Source: Arthrobacter antibioticus (lineage in GTDB: Bacteria > Actinomycetota > Actinomycetes > Actinomycetales > Micrococcaceae). Taken from it: a DNA stretch of 64,000 nucleotides. The translations under genes were made by a program, and so were the position numbers. The stretch spans positions 307,567 through 371,566 of the forward strand of contig NZ_JASISQ010000004.1 in NCBI RefSeq assembly GCF_030063205.1, in the 5' to 3' direction. Of the stretch, positions 20,826-29,334 are shown piece after piece; within the stretch, counting starts at the first letter, position 1; every line of letters begins with the position of its first letter. The notes under the pieces are model-generated. The model was not told the DNA's origin and ran no database searches. It saw nothing but the letters and a program-made list of their open reading frames with translations.

Positions 20826-21422
20826 ATGAATCAACAACCCGTAACGCCCCGCACCCAGGCAAAAGCCAATCGCCGTTCCGCCCTGCTGACCTCCGCAGCG
20901 ACGCTGTTCGCCCAGCGCGGCTTCAATGGCGTCTCCATTGAAGATCTGGGGGCCGCTGTCGGGGTAAGTGGCCCTGCCGTGTATAGACATTTCAACGGCA
21001 AACAAGCACTTTTGGGGGCTCTGCTGGTGGATGTCAGTGAGGAGCTGCTGGCCGGGGGGCGCTCCGTGCTTGAATCAACGCCCAACCCCGATGCCTCCCT
21101 GCACGCCCTGATCGCCTTCCACGTCGATTTTGCCCTCACAAAGCCTGACGTCATCCGGGTCCAGGACAGGGACTTTGAGAGCTTGGGCAAGGCTGAGCGA
21201 GCTTCCGTCCGATCATTACAGCGCGCCTATGTGGAGCTGTGGGTTGAGGTACTGGGCCGGCTTTTCCCGCAGCGCGGAGCCGCTACTTGCCGGCTGCAGG
21301 CACACGCCGTTTTTGGCCTGATCAACTCAACTCCTCACAGCGTCCACATCCACGGAGCCCAGAACCCCCCGGCTAGACCGGTGCTTGAGGCGATGGCGTG
21401 GGCCTCACTGACCGGCGTCTAG
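20826..21422 (+). CDS. TetR-family regulator of the carboxylase operon
   Basis: 198-residue regulator. The N-terminal helix-turn-helix is FNGVSIEDLGAAVGVSGPAVYRHFNGKQALL (parts: VSIEDLGAAVGVSG, VYRHF). The rest is an all-helical ligand domain. The frame extends back to 20781, but AGGGGTAGAT directly before the ATG at 20826 supports the shorter form. It is divergent from accD1, the same arrangement as Rv2506 in M. tuberculosis, so it probably represses the leucine/itaconate genes until an acyl-CoA intermediate binds. The ligand is inferred, not seen. Confidence 0.85.
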   Translation: MNQQPVTPRTQAKANRRSALLTSAATLFAQRGFNGVSIEDLGAAVGVSGPAVYRHFNGKQALLGALLVDVSEELLAGGRSVLESTPNPDASLHALIAFHVDFALTKPDVIRVQDRDFESLGKAERASVRSLQRAYVELWVEVLGRLFPQRGAATCRLQAHAVFGLINSTPHSVHIHGAQNPPARPVLEAMAWASLTGV

Positions 21423-21477
21423 ACGTTGTACTGAGCTGACCGCCTCCATTGCCTACTAATATTCACGCAAACACGCC

Positions 21478-21509
21478 GCTGAGCTGCGCGGCTGACCGCG
21501 CAGCTCAGC
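21478..21509. terminator. Bidirectional terminator hairpin
   Basis: A perfect 14-bp stem (GCTGAGCTGCGCGG and its complement) with loop CTGA, between the convergent TetR gene and the E2 gene. TTGGGCGTTGTT follows on the plus side; no T-run is present on the minus side. Confidence 0.75.
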
Positions 21510-21519
21510 TTGGGCGTTG

Positions 21520-22902
21520 TTAGGCAATCACCAAGGCCATGGCCGGGTCAGCCAGCACGGAGCCCACATCCGAAAGGAAACGTGAACCTTGTGCGCCGTC
21601 CACAAGCCTGTGATCGAATGACAAACTCAATGTCATTACCTGGCGCAGTGCCACCTCACCCTGGTATTCCCAGGGCATGGTGCGCACCGCACCCAGCGCC
21701 AGGATGCCTGCCTCGCCGGGGTTCAGGATCGGAGTGCCGGCGTCAATACCAAACACACCAATGTTTGTGATGGAAAAGGTGCCGCCAGCTAAGTCAGCAG
21801 GAGGTGTTTTGCCTGCCCGCGCCGTATCCGCCAGATTGCCCAGGGCTGTTGCCAGTCCGCGCAGCCCCAGCTCTTGGGCGTCCTTGATATTAGGCACCAC
21901 CAGACCTCGCGGAGTGGCCGCGGCAATGCCGAGGTTCAGGTAATTGAAGTTCACAATTTCCTGATTTTCTTCATCCCAGTGAGAGTTCAGGGCGGGATGC
22001 CGTGCCACGGCCAAACTGACGGCTTTGGCAGCGAGTGTCAGCGGTGTCACCTTGACCCCGGCAAAGTCTTTCCTGGCCCGCAGCTTGGCAAGGAAGTCCA
22101 TTCCGGCAGTGACATCAATGGTCAAGAACTCGCTCACATGCGGTGCCGTGAAAGCACTTTCCACCATGGCCGATGCCATGAACTTACGCACACCCTTGAT
22201 GGGTACACGTTCCTCCCGTTCCAGATTCCCAGATTTCCTGGGCACACTCTGACTTATTTCCGGGGTTGAGGCGCCAGCTTCCTGGCTTCCGGCGAAAGTC
22301 ACCACGTCATCGCGGGTGATAAGTCCTCGCTCGCCCGAACCTGTTACTGCTTCCAAATCAACACCCAGATCCCGCGCCAATTTGCGTACTGGCGGAGTTG
22401 ACCGCGGCCGATCCGCCTGCATTTGCAACGTCTCAGCAGGTTCGCCAACAACAGGTGCCGGCGGAGCGGGCGCGGCAGGGGGTGCTACCGGGGTTGGAGG
22501 TGCAACAGCAGCTGGCGCACTTTCTGCGGCCCTGTTGCGTGCCCGGCGCACAGGAGTTGAAGATGTTTCCGGGTCTGCCCCATATCCGACGAGGGTTGGC
22601 ACACGTTTTGGCGCGCTCTCCTCAGCAGCAGTGTCAGCAGAGGCCGTGTCGCTGCCCTCGACATTCGGGATGTCAAAGGCGATAATGACTTCGCCCACTT
22701 CAACCACCGTGCCTGGCTCGTGCGCAATGGCTGTGACCACGCCGGCATAAGGTGACGGTAGCTCTACTACTGCTTTGGCTGTCTCGACATCTGCTATGAC
22801 CTGATTAAGCGTCACAGAATCGCCCACGGCGACATGCCACGTGACAATCTCGGACTCCGTGAGCCCCTCACCCAAGTCGGGGAGCTTGAATTCAGCGATC
22901 AT
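21520..22902 (-). CDS. bkdC: Branched-chain 2-oxoacid dehydrogenase E2 (dihydrolipoyl acyltransferase)
   Basis: Core acyltransferase of a 2-oxoacid dehydrogenase complex. One N-terminal lipoyl domain has the lipoyl lysine in ETAKAVVEL (Lys43). An Ala/Pro-rich hinge follows (residues about 120-155), then the peripheral subunit-binding domain (TPPVRKLARDLGVDLEAVTG, 20 residues) near 165-200 and the catalytic domain ending with the active-site DHRLVDGAQGS. The single lipoyl domain fits BCKDH E2. It sits 2 bases after E1 beta. No E3 gene is in the window. A pyruvate or acetoin complex is the alternative; context favours branched-chain acids. Confidence 0.87.
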   Translation of the reverse strand: MIAEFKLPDLGEGLTESEIVTWHVAVGDSVTLNQVIADVETAKAVVELPSPYAGVVTAIAHEPGTVVEVGEVIIAFDIPNVEGSDTASADTAAEESAPKRVPTLVGYGADPETSSTPVRRARNRAAESAPAAVAPPTPVAPPAAPAPPAPVVGEPAETLQMQADRPRSTPPVRKLARDLGVDLEAVTGSGERGLITRDDVVTFAGSQEAGASTPEISQSVPRKSGNLEREERVPIKGVRKFMASAMVESAFTAPHVSEFLTIDVTAGMDFLAKLRARKDFAGVKVTPLTLAAKAVSLAVARHPALNSHWDEENQEIVNFNYLNLGIAAATPRGLVVPNIKDAQELGLRGLATALGNLADTARAGKTPPADLAGGTFSITNIGVFGIDAGTPILNPGEAGILALGAVRTMPWEYQGEVALRQVMTLSLSFDHRLVDGAQGSRFLSDVGSVLADPAMALVIA

Positions 22903-22904
22903 TC

Positions 22905-23915
22905 TCAGTATTCCAATCCAGTGTGAGAGTTGGGCCGGCCCAGTGCGCGGTCGACGCCGTCCAGAATCCTGTCAAGATCCGGCAGGTGGTGCTTCTCGAG
23001 CTTTGAAGGCGGGTAGGGGATGTCGAAACCAGTGACACGCACGGGTGCGCTCTCAAGGTAATTAAAGCAGCGTTCGGTGATGCTGGCGGCCAGTTCTGCA
23101 CCGATCCCTAGGGTTCGCGCGGCCTCGTGGGTGATCACAAGACGGCCAGTTCGCTGCACCGATTCCTGAACTGTTGCATAGTCCACCGGTGAGAGTGAAC
23201 GCAGGTCGATGACTTCGATGGAGATGCCTTCGCCAGCCGCCGCACGGGCAGCGTCAACAGCCGTCTTTACCAACGGGCCATAGCTAACGAGTGTGACATC
23301 CGTGCCAGCCTCCACTATGCGTGCCGAACCCATAGCCGGCGCCGCCGTAAGGTCTCCCTCTAAGTCAACCTCGCCCTTGACGTGATACCGACGCTTGGGC
23401 TCAAAGTACAGGACAGGGTCATCGCTTGCGATTGCCTGGCGGAGCATGGTGTAAGCATCTTGAGGATTTGAAGGGCTGATCACGCGCAGACCGGAGGTAT
23501 GCACAAAATAAGCTTCGGGTGATTCGGAGTGGTGCTCAGGAGAGCCGATTCCACCACCGAATGGAACCCGAATCGTCATAGGCATTCGGACCATGCCCTG
23601 GGTTCTGGCATGCAGTTTGGCGACCTGGGAGACAATCTGATCAAAGCCCGGGTAGATGAAACCATCAAACTGAATCTCACACACCGGTCGGAACCCACGG
23701 TAGGCCAGGCCCACTGCGGTTCCAATGATGGCTGATTCAGCCAAGGGTGTGTCGATGACCCTGTGCGAGCCAAAGTCCTTCATCAACCCGTCAGTTACGC
23801 GGAAAACACCACCCAAAGTTCCAATGTCTTCACCCAGCAATACTACTTTGGGGTCATCTTCAAGCGCACGCCGCAGCCCGGCGTTGATAGCCTGTGTCAA
23901 GGTCAAATTACTCAT
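22905..23915 (-). CDS. bkdB: 2-oxoacid dehydrogenase E1 component, beta subunit
   Basis: Beta half of the thiamine-diphosphate-dependent decarboxylase. It has the family blocks VVLLGEDIGTLGGVFRVTDGL near residues 24-45 (parts LLGEDIG, GVFRVTDGL), DTPLAESAIIGTAVGLA, the E1beta segment FGGGIGSPEHHSESPEAYF, and a C-terminal transketolase-like domain with VTLVSYGPLV. 336 residues is normal. It overlaps E1 alpha by 4 bases (ATGA) and is followed 2 bases later by E2, so the three subunits are made from one coupled mRNA. Confidence 0.9.
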   Translation of the reverse strand: MSNLTLTQAINAGLRRALEDDPKVVLLGEDIGTLGGVFRVTDGLMKDFGSHRVIDTPLAESAIIGTAVGLAYRGFRPVCEIQFDGFIYPGFDQIVSQVAKLHARTQGMVRMPMTIRVPFGGGIGSPEHHSESPEAYFVHTSGLRVISPSNPQDAYTMLRQAIASDDPVLYFEPKRRYHVKGEVDLEGDLTAAPAMGSARIVEAGTDVTLVSYGPLVKTAVDAARAAAGEGISIEVIDLRSLSPVDYATVQESVQRTGRLVITHEAARTLGIGAELAASITERCFNYLESAPVRVTGFDIPYPPSKLEKHHLPDLDRILDGVDRALGRPNSHTGLEY

Positions 23916-25069
23916 GAGACACTCCTTTGTGCGTTGGCATTTACGCCCTGTGTAGCGGAGGCTGTCGCTGGCTCGAAGGATGCTAAATACGCCCTGTACT
24001 GCTCGCGTTGGAGCTCGAGTTCAGAGTGCTCATGCACATAAACATTCTCAAACAGGCTCATGGCCTCGGGATCCGGCAGATTAATGCAGGCAAGCCGGAG
24101 TGCGGCAGCCTGTTCGTCAGCTTTTGCGCTGATCGCAGCTTCGGCTTCGTCGTCGAGCTTGCCGGCGTTGATCAGGAACGTGCGCATACGCGCCAGCGGG
24201 TCCTTGGCACCCCATTCCTCCAGCTCCGTGACGCCCCGGTAACGGGTAGGATCATCGGCGGTGGTGTGCGGGCCCATCCGGTAGGTGACGGCCTCGATGA
24301 AGCTGGGACCGCCTCCGGTGCGGGCACGGTGAGCGGCCCATCGAGTAGCTGCCAACACTGCCAGCACGTCGTTGCCGTCTACCTGAAGGCTGGGGATGCC
24401 ATACCCTGGAGCGCGCCCGGCCAGCGGGACATGTGACTGCAGTCCAACCGGTTCGGAGATTGCCCAGTGGTTGTTCTGGCAGAAGAAAATTACGGGTGCT
24501 TGAAAACTGGCCGCAAAAACCATGGCCTCGTGCACATCACCTTGGCTTGTGGCGCCGTCGCCCAAATAAGCGATGGCCAACGATTCCTTGCCTTCAAGGG
24601 CTAGCCCCATAGCGTAACCTGTGGCGTGCAAAGTCTGTGCGCCGATGATGATCTGAGGTGTGGCCATGTTGTACTCATGCGGATCCCACCCAGTGTTGCT
24701 TGTGCCTCGCCAAACGCCAACAGCCTTTGACATCTCAGCCCCACGGCAATAAACAACGCCGTTCTCGCGGTATGTGGGGAAAATGAAGTCTTCTTTTTCA
24801 AGCGCCCGCGCCGATCCCACCTGGGAGGCTTCCTGGCCAACCAAGGGTGGCCACAGGGCGAGCTGGCCCTGGCGCTGCAACGCGGTGGATTCAAAATCGA
24901 TTCGACGAATGACAACCATGTCTTCGTAGAGATTCCGAAGGCTTTGATCATCTAAGTCGCTGACGAATCCGTCAAGCAGCTCATCGGCAACACGGTCTCC
25001 GTCGGCTGTGATGAGTTGGTGCATTTTCATTGCGGCTGGGCCTTTGGGCTCGTGGCGCGAATGGGTCAT
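23912..25069 (-). CDS. bkdA: 2-oxoacid dehydrogenase E1 component, alpha subunit
   Basis: Alpha half of the decarboxylase. The thiamine-diphosphate motif is GDGATSQGDVHEAMVFAAS ending in CQNN. The phosphorylation-loop-like region YRMGPHTTADDPTRYR is typical of branched-chain and PDH-type E1 alpha. The start has GGGAGG 8 bases upstream. It is first gene of the E1 alpha-E1 beta-E2 operon, divergent from an Lrp-type regulator, and the operon abuts the leucine degradation genes. Branched-chain specificity is therefore inferred from neighbours rather than from residues. Confidence 0.88.
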   Translation of the reverse strand: MTHSRHEPKGPAAMKMHQLITADGDRVADELLDGFVSDLDDQSLRNLYEDMVVIRRIDFESTALQRQGQLALWPPLVGQEASQVGSARALEKEDFIFPTYRENGVVYCRGAEMSKAVGVWRGTSNTGWDPHEYNMATPQIIIGAQTLHATGYAMGLALEGKESLAIAYLGDGATSQGDVHEAMVFAASFQAPVIFFCQNNHWAISEPVGLQSHVPLAGRAPGYGIPSLQVDGNDVLAVLAATRWAAHRARTGGGPSFIEAVTYRMGPHTTADDPTRYRGVTELEEWGAKDPLARMRTFLINAGKLDDEAEAAISAKADEQAAALRLACINLPDPEAMSLFENVYVHEHSELELQREQYRAYLASFEPATASATQGVNANAQRSVS

Positions 25070-25212
25070 ATTGCTCGCCTCCCTTGCATTGTAATGGGGG
25101 TGGTTCTTATCACTGTGACGATACTCACGCCATGCATCCGGCGCAATGACCCAGGATAATGTTGAGCAAAATGCACTACTTCACTGCTCTGAACCGTGCT
25201 AGTCTGCGCAGT

Positions 25213-25683
25213 ATGTCAACTTTGGATGGAACAGATGCACGGATTCTCCTAGCCCTGATCAAAGACCCTCGCCAGACAGTGGTAGCCATGGCCGAGTCAT
25301 TGGGAATATCTCGCAATACAGTCCAAGCCCGGATGGTTGCACTTGAGAAGCGTGATGCGTTCCTGCCATTTGACCACCGGATCAGCCCCGGCCCGCTGGG
25401 CTACCCTCTGACAGCCTTTATTTCGGTGCATGTCCAGCAGCGAAAAATCTCTGCCTTGGCAACAGCACTGGCACAGATCCCTGAAGTCGTTGAGGCCCAT
25501 GGACTCAGTGGTAGGGCAGATCTGTTGGTCAAAGTGGTCTCCACCGGAGCCGAGGACTTGTTCCGCATTAACGGCAAGATCCTCTCCTGCGACGGCGTGG
25601 AGCGTACAGAAACATCGCTGGCCATGAACGAGCTGGTTCCCTTCCGCATGTCACCTCTACTAAAACGGATGCTGAAACGCTAA
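25213..25683 (+). CDS. Lrp/AsnC-family regulator, probably of the bkd operon
   Basis: 156-residue regulator. The N-terminal HTH is LDGTDARILLALIKDPRQTV with AESLGISRNTVQARM; the C-terminal RAM ligand domain includes FISVHVQQRKIS and VEAHGLSGRADLLVKV. The ATG at 25213 was preferred because Lrp proteins normally start a few residues before LD; the frame is open back to 25159. There is no Shine-Dalgarno, and a TAGTCT box lies 7 bases before the ATG, so the mRNA may be nearly leaderless. Divergent from bkdA, like BkdR elsewhere; likely senses a branched-chain amino acid. GAGCA/TGCTC arms at about 25162-25187 may be an operator. Confidence 0.87.
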   Translation: MSTLDGTDARILLALIKDPRQTVVAMAESLGISRNTVQARMVALEKRDAFLPFDHRISPGPLGYPLTAFISVHVQQRKISALATALAQIPEVVEAHGLSGRADLLVKVVSTGAEDLFRINGKILSCDGVERTETSLAMNELVPFRMSPLLKRMLKR

Positions 25684-25712
25684 TTCACGAACCTTCGCGT
25701 CAGCGCAGCTGC

Positions 25713-25749
25713 GGTGCGGAGGTGTCATTATCTCCAATCTCACGGAGGT
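25713..25749. repeat. Second dispersed intergenic repeat, copy 1
   Basis: Contains GAGGTGTCATTATCTCCAAT followed by TCACGGAGGT and preceded by GGTGCG. A near-identical stretch lies at 61369-61409. The GGAG/CTCC/GGAG pattern could form alternative short hairpins. Located between the ends of the Lrp gene and the acetate symporter gene. Confidence 0.75.
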
Positions 25750-25786
25750 GAAGGCGGGGCGGAGAGGTGGGGCGGGGCACGCGAAA

Positions 25787-25824
25787 GGCTCCGTCCGCCG
25801 TCGTAATAAACGGTGAACGGAGCC
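25787..25824 (-). terminator. Terminator of the actP-yjcH operon
   Basis: GGCTCCGT pairs with ACGGAGCC, with an inner CCGT/ACGG stem. On the minus strand the hairpin is followed by TTTCGCG. It lies 26 bases downstream of the actP-like stop. Confidence 0.65.
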
Positions 25825-25850
25825 ATCGCGAGAGAGCAGTAGCGCGGGTT

Positions 25851-27503
25851 TTAGTGGTCCACTGCCTTCTCGGCACCGATACCTGTCAGCGAGCGCACTT
25901 CCATCTCAGCCTGAATCCTGGGATCCTCGGTGTTCTTATCCAAAACTGTGCCCAACCAGCCCAGGAAGAATGCCAGGGGGATGGAGACAATGCCCGGGTT
26001 CGCCAGCGGGAACCAGGAGAAGTCAGCGCCTGGAATCATGGCCTTCTCGCTACCGGAAACAACCGGTGAGAACGCGATGAGGATGATGGCCGCAGCCAAG
26101 CCGCCGTACATGCTCCACAGCGCACCCTGAGTAGTGAACTTCTTCCAGAACAATGAGTAGATAATTGTGGGCAGGTTCGCAGAAGCTGCGATGGCGAAAG
26201 CAAGTGCCACCAAAAACGCGATGTTCTGACCGTTGGCCAGGATACCGCCACCGATGGCGACCACACCGATCACCACTACAGTGCGACGGGCTACCTTGAC
26301 TTCCATCTCCGGCTTGGGCTCGCCCTTGACGATGACGTTGGAGTAGATATCGTGCGCAAAGGATGCCGCCGCCGTGATGGTTAGACCGGCTACAACCGCC
26401 AGGATGGTGGCGAAGGCAACGGCGGAGATGAAGCCAAGCAGGATCGGTCCACCCACTACGAAGGCAAGCAGCGGAGCAGCGGCATTGACGCCGCCGGGAG
26501 CAGCCAGGATGGCTTCCTTGCCAATCAAGGCACCCGCGCCGTAGCCAAGGACCAGGGTGAAGATGTAGAAACCACCAATCAACCAGATGGCCCAAACAAC
26601 AGATTTGCGGGCTTCCTTAGCTGTGGGCACGGTGTAGAAGCGCATCAGAACGTGTGGCAGGGCCGCCGTTCCAAGGACAAGTGCCAATGCCAGAGAAACA
26701 AAGTCAAGCGGGGCCTTGCCATACGCGGCGCCCGGGTTCAGCAGTGCCTCACCGGCACCGCCTTCAGCGATGGAGGTTTGTACTGCTGCCTCCATGAGTG
26801 TTGAGAGGTTGAAGCCGTGCATGGCCAGCACAATGATGGTCATGATCGCCGCACCAATAATGAGCAGGAACGCTTTGATGATCTGCACCCAGGTGGTGCC
26901 CTTCATGCCACCGATCAGTACGTAGACAATCATCAGCACACCCACAACGGCGATGACGATGTTCTGGCCCACCTTGTTGGAGTTGTCCAAGCCCAAGAGC
27001 AGCGAAACCAATCCACCAGCACCTGCCATTTGGGCCAGCAGGTAGAAGAAGCAGACAACCAGCGTGGTGGTTGCTGCGGCAATGCGCACGGGGCGCTGCT
27101 TGAGCCGGAAAGAGAGCACGTCAGCCATGGTGAACTTGCCGGTGTTGCGCAGCAGCTCTGCAACGAGCAGGAGCGCCACCAACCAGGCCACCAGGAATCC
27201 GATGGAGTAGAGAAAACCGTCGTAGCCGTTCACGGCAATGGCGCCTGTAATACCCAGGAACGAAGCCGCTGACAGGTAGTCTCCGGCAATAGCCGTGCCA
27301 TTCTGGCCACCGGAGAAGGAGCGCCCAGCCGCGTAGTAATCGGCTGCAGTTTTGTTATTTCGGCTGGCCCGGAACACCACAATCATGGTGATCGCAACGA
27401 ATCCCACGAAGATCAGGATGTTAATCCATGAATTCTCCTTGGTTTGCTCGGCGAGCGATTTTGCCAGTGGGGCCATAGTGGGAAAAATCAGAGATAAACT
27501 CAC
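25851..27503 (-). CDS. Cation/acetate symporter, solute:sodium symporter family (ActP/MctC-like)
   Basis: Membrane transporter of 550 residues with about 13 helices, importing a monocarboxylate (acetate, propionate or pyruvate) with a cation. Features are AADYYAAGRSFSGGQNGTAIAGDYLSAASFLG-type residues after helix 1 (AGDYLSAASFLG seen), GGMKGTTWVQIIKAFLLI in the middle and GLTITAAASFAHDIYSNV at the SSS core. The start lies 3 bases after the stop of a DUF485 gene, the usual yjcH-actP pairing. A second, different member of the family is encoded at 30466. Substrate is inferred from family. Confidence 0.88.
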   Translation of the reverse strand: MSLSLIFPTMAPLAKSLAEQTKENSWINILIFVGFVAITMIVVFRASRNNKTAADYYAAGRSFSGGQNGTAIAGDYLSAASFLGITGAIAVNGYDGFLYSIGFLVAWLVALLLVAELLRNTGKFTMADVLSFRLKQRPVRIAAATTTLVVCFFYLLAQMAGAGGLVSLLLGLDNSNKVGQNIVIAVVGVLMIVYVLIGGMKGTTWVQIIKAFLLIIGAAIMTIIVLAMHGFNLSTLMEAAVQTSIAEGGAGEALLNPGAAYGKAPLDFVSLALALVLGTAALPHVLMRFYTVPTAKEARKSVVWAIWLIGGFYIFTLVLGYGAGALIGKEAILAAPGGVNAAAPLLAFVVGGPILLGFISAVAFATILAVVAGLTITAAASFAHDIYSNVIVKGEPKPEMEVKVARRTVVVIGVVAIGGGILANGQNIAFLVALAFAIAASANLPTIIYSLFWKKFTTQGALWSMYGGLAAAIILIAFSPVVSGSEKAMIPGADFSWFPLANPGIVSIPLAFFLGWLGTVLDKNTEDPRIQAEMEVRSLTGIGAEKAVDH

Positions 27504-27506
27504 GGG

Positions 27507-27878
27507 CTAAACCTCTTCCTTGGTAGTCGCTGCTGCCTCGATCTGAGCCTCAAGACGGGTGCGAATCACTGCCGCCTGAGGATCGAGCTTCCGGTTTGCA
27601 TAGGTGACATACCAGGTGGTGATGCCGAAAGTGGTGACGAATTGGAGACTGCCCAGGACTAGTCCAACGTTGATGTTCTCCCACACCTTGATGGACATGA
27701 AGTCGTGCGCGTACGCGGCTAGTAGAACGTAGGCGAAGTACCAAACCAAAAAGCCAATGGCTACGGGGAAAACAAAGTTCCGGTGTGTCTTACGGAGCTT
27801 CTGGAATTCCTGTGAGCTTTGTTCGCCAACAAAGTCCACCGGACCTTCGGTGCTTGCGTGGGCTGAATTACCCATCAT
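27507..27878 (-). CDS. DUF485 membrane protein (YjcH-like)
   Basis: 123-residue protein with two membrane helices (about residues 37-58 and 72-95), separated by HDFMSIKVWENINVG. The C-terminal tail is charged (TRLEAQIEAAATTKEEV). DUF485 proteins are small partners encoded just before ActP-type symporters; their exact job is not known. GAGGAGG precedes two adjacent ATG codons; the second one, at 27875, has better spacing. First gene of the transporter operon, divergent from the sensor kinase gene across a 155-base gap. Confidence 0.85.
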   Translation of the reverse strand: MMGNSAHASTEGPVDFVGEQSSQEFQKLRKTHRNFVFPVAIGFLVWYFAYVLLAAYAHDFMSIKVWENINVGLVLGSLQFVTTFGITTWYVTYANRKLDPQAAVIRTRLEAQIEAAATTKEEV

Positions 27879-28033
27879 TCCTCCTCAAGTAGTGTGATCC
27901 CTTTCACTATGGAGTGCGGTAGCTCACAATATCGAGGGGTTGGGGTGGTGCCGCGGTGAACGGCATTGACACTGCGCCGAACGGCAACTTCTTCACCATG
28001 GTGCCCAGTGAATCTCCCGCTAGTCTTTAGATC

Positions 28034-29269
28034 ATGTCCTTTCCCGCACTGAGCGATTCCACACTTTTGCTCATCACAGCAATCGCAGCCGTCATTGCCG
28101 CCATCGCGATTGTTGCCGCCGTGGGTTTCCGGCTTTCGCGCTCCTACCGTGAGCTGGGTACCGATGCCGAGCGCGCAACGTTTGCCACTCTGCATTCGGC
28201 GGCAGCAGCTGGAGAGCAGTTGCGCAATGGTTTGGAGCCGGCAGGGGCGCTGAAGGCCAGCAAACAGTTGCGTGCATTGCTGAACTGCGCAGCGTTCGCC
28301 ATGACCGATGATTCGCGTCTCCTAGCCTGGGATGGGGCAGGCGCCGCCGCTAAGCAGCCCGATTCCGCCGTCGTCATGGATTTGGCGGCCAAGGCCCTGA
28401 GTAACGGACGCACCCAGGTGGCCACCCTGGACGCGCCGCTGCGGGAGGCGCTGGGGTTGCCACTGCAGGGCGGTGAGTTGAAAGCTGCCGTCATTTGTCC
28501 GTTAAAAGTTGATTCGCGAGCTGTTGGCGTGGTGATCATTTTATCCAAGACTCCTTCTGCAGGACTGGTCCGGGCTACCAATGAGGTTGCTGCGTGGGTT
28601 TCGGCTCAGCTGGAATTGGCCGAGCTCAGTTCCTCCCGGACTCTCTTGGCAGAGGCTGAGGTGCGTGCACTGCGCGCACAAATCAGTCCGCATTTTATTT
28701 ACAACTCACTCAACGCCATCGCCTCCTTCATCAACACGGATCCGCAACGGGCAAGGGATTTGGTGGTGGAGTTCGCCGACTTCACCAGATACTCCTTCCG
28801 CAGGCACGGCGACTTCACCACACTGGCCGAAGAACTGCGCTGCATTGATAGGTACCTGCTACTTGAAAACGCCCGTTTTGGTGAACGCCTGCAGGTCAGC
28901 CTGCAGATTGCCCCCGAAGTCCTCAGCACAGTGATACCGTTCCTGAGCCTGCAGCCGCTGGTGGAGAACGCCGTCCGGCATGGTCTGGAGGCGAAAGTGG
29001 GCAAGGGGCTGGTGCAGATTTGTGCCAGGGACCTTGGCGCGTACACGGAAGTGACAATCGAGGACGACGGCGTGGGGATGGACCCCGAGCAGCTGCGGCT
29101 AGTTTTGGCTGGTCAGCACGACGGCACGCATGTGGGCCTGCGCAATGTTGACGCGCGCCTTCGTCAGGTTTACGGCGACGAGCACGGGCTCACCATTGAC
29201 ACCGGCATGGGGCACGGCATGCTGATCACCATGACAGTGCCCAAGAATCAACCCGGACATGACGCCTAG
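28034..29269 (+). CDS. LytS-family sensor histidine kinase
   Basis: 411 residues. One N-terminal membrane helix (about 12-33), a GAF-like sensor region (about 75-190, with VICPLKVDSRAVGVVIIL), then the His_kinase domain with phospho-acceptor His220 in RAQISPHFIYNSLNAI and ATP-binding N/G boxes (LQPLVENAVRHG, IEDDGVGM). Only one membrane span means it probably senses a cytoplasmic signal. It pairs with the LytTR regulator downstream and sits between two monocarboxylate-type symporter modules. Related E. coli systems (BtsSR, YpdAB) sense pyruvate, a useful hypothesis here. Confidence 0.9.
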   Translation: MSFPALSDSTLLLITAIAAVIAAIAIVAAVGFRLSRSYRELGTDAERATFATLHSAAAAGEQLRNGLEPAGALKASKQLRALLNCAAFAMTDDSRLLAWDGAGAAAKQPDSAVVMDLAAKALSNGRTQVATLDAPLREALGLPLQGGELKAAVICPLKVDSRAVGVVIILSKTPSAGLVRATNEVAAWVSAQLELAELSSSRTLLAEAEVRALRAQISPHFIYNSLNAIASFINTDPQRARDLVVEFADFTRYSFRRHGDFTTLAEELRCIDRYLLLENARFGERLQVSLQIAPEVLSTVIPFLSLQPLVENAVRHGLEAKVGKGLVQICARDLGAYTEVTIEDDGVGMDPEQLRLVLAGQHDGTHVGLRNVDARLRQVYGDEHGLTIDTGMGHGMLITMTVPKNQPGHDA

Positions 29270-29282
29270 CGCCTCCCCACCT

Positions 29283-29309
29283 CCCCAAACTCACTTCGTT
29301 CGTTTGGGG
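29283..29309. other. Hairpin between kinase and regulator genes
   Basis: CCCCAAAC and GTTTGGGG form a perfect 8-bp stem with an 11-base loop in the 65-base gap. No T-run follows. It may tune expression of the regulator relative to the kinase. Confidence 0.5.
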
Positions 29310-29334
29310 CCCCTCGGCGGTTAGGCTTAGCCCC

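Noticed and set aside
27875..28195. Minus-strand 106-codon frame
   Set aside because: Overlaps the histidine kinase start, has biased His/Gly/Cys composition and no homology I recognise.
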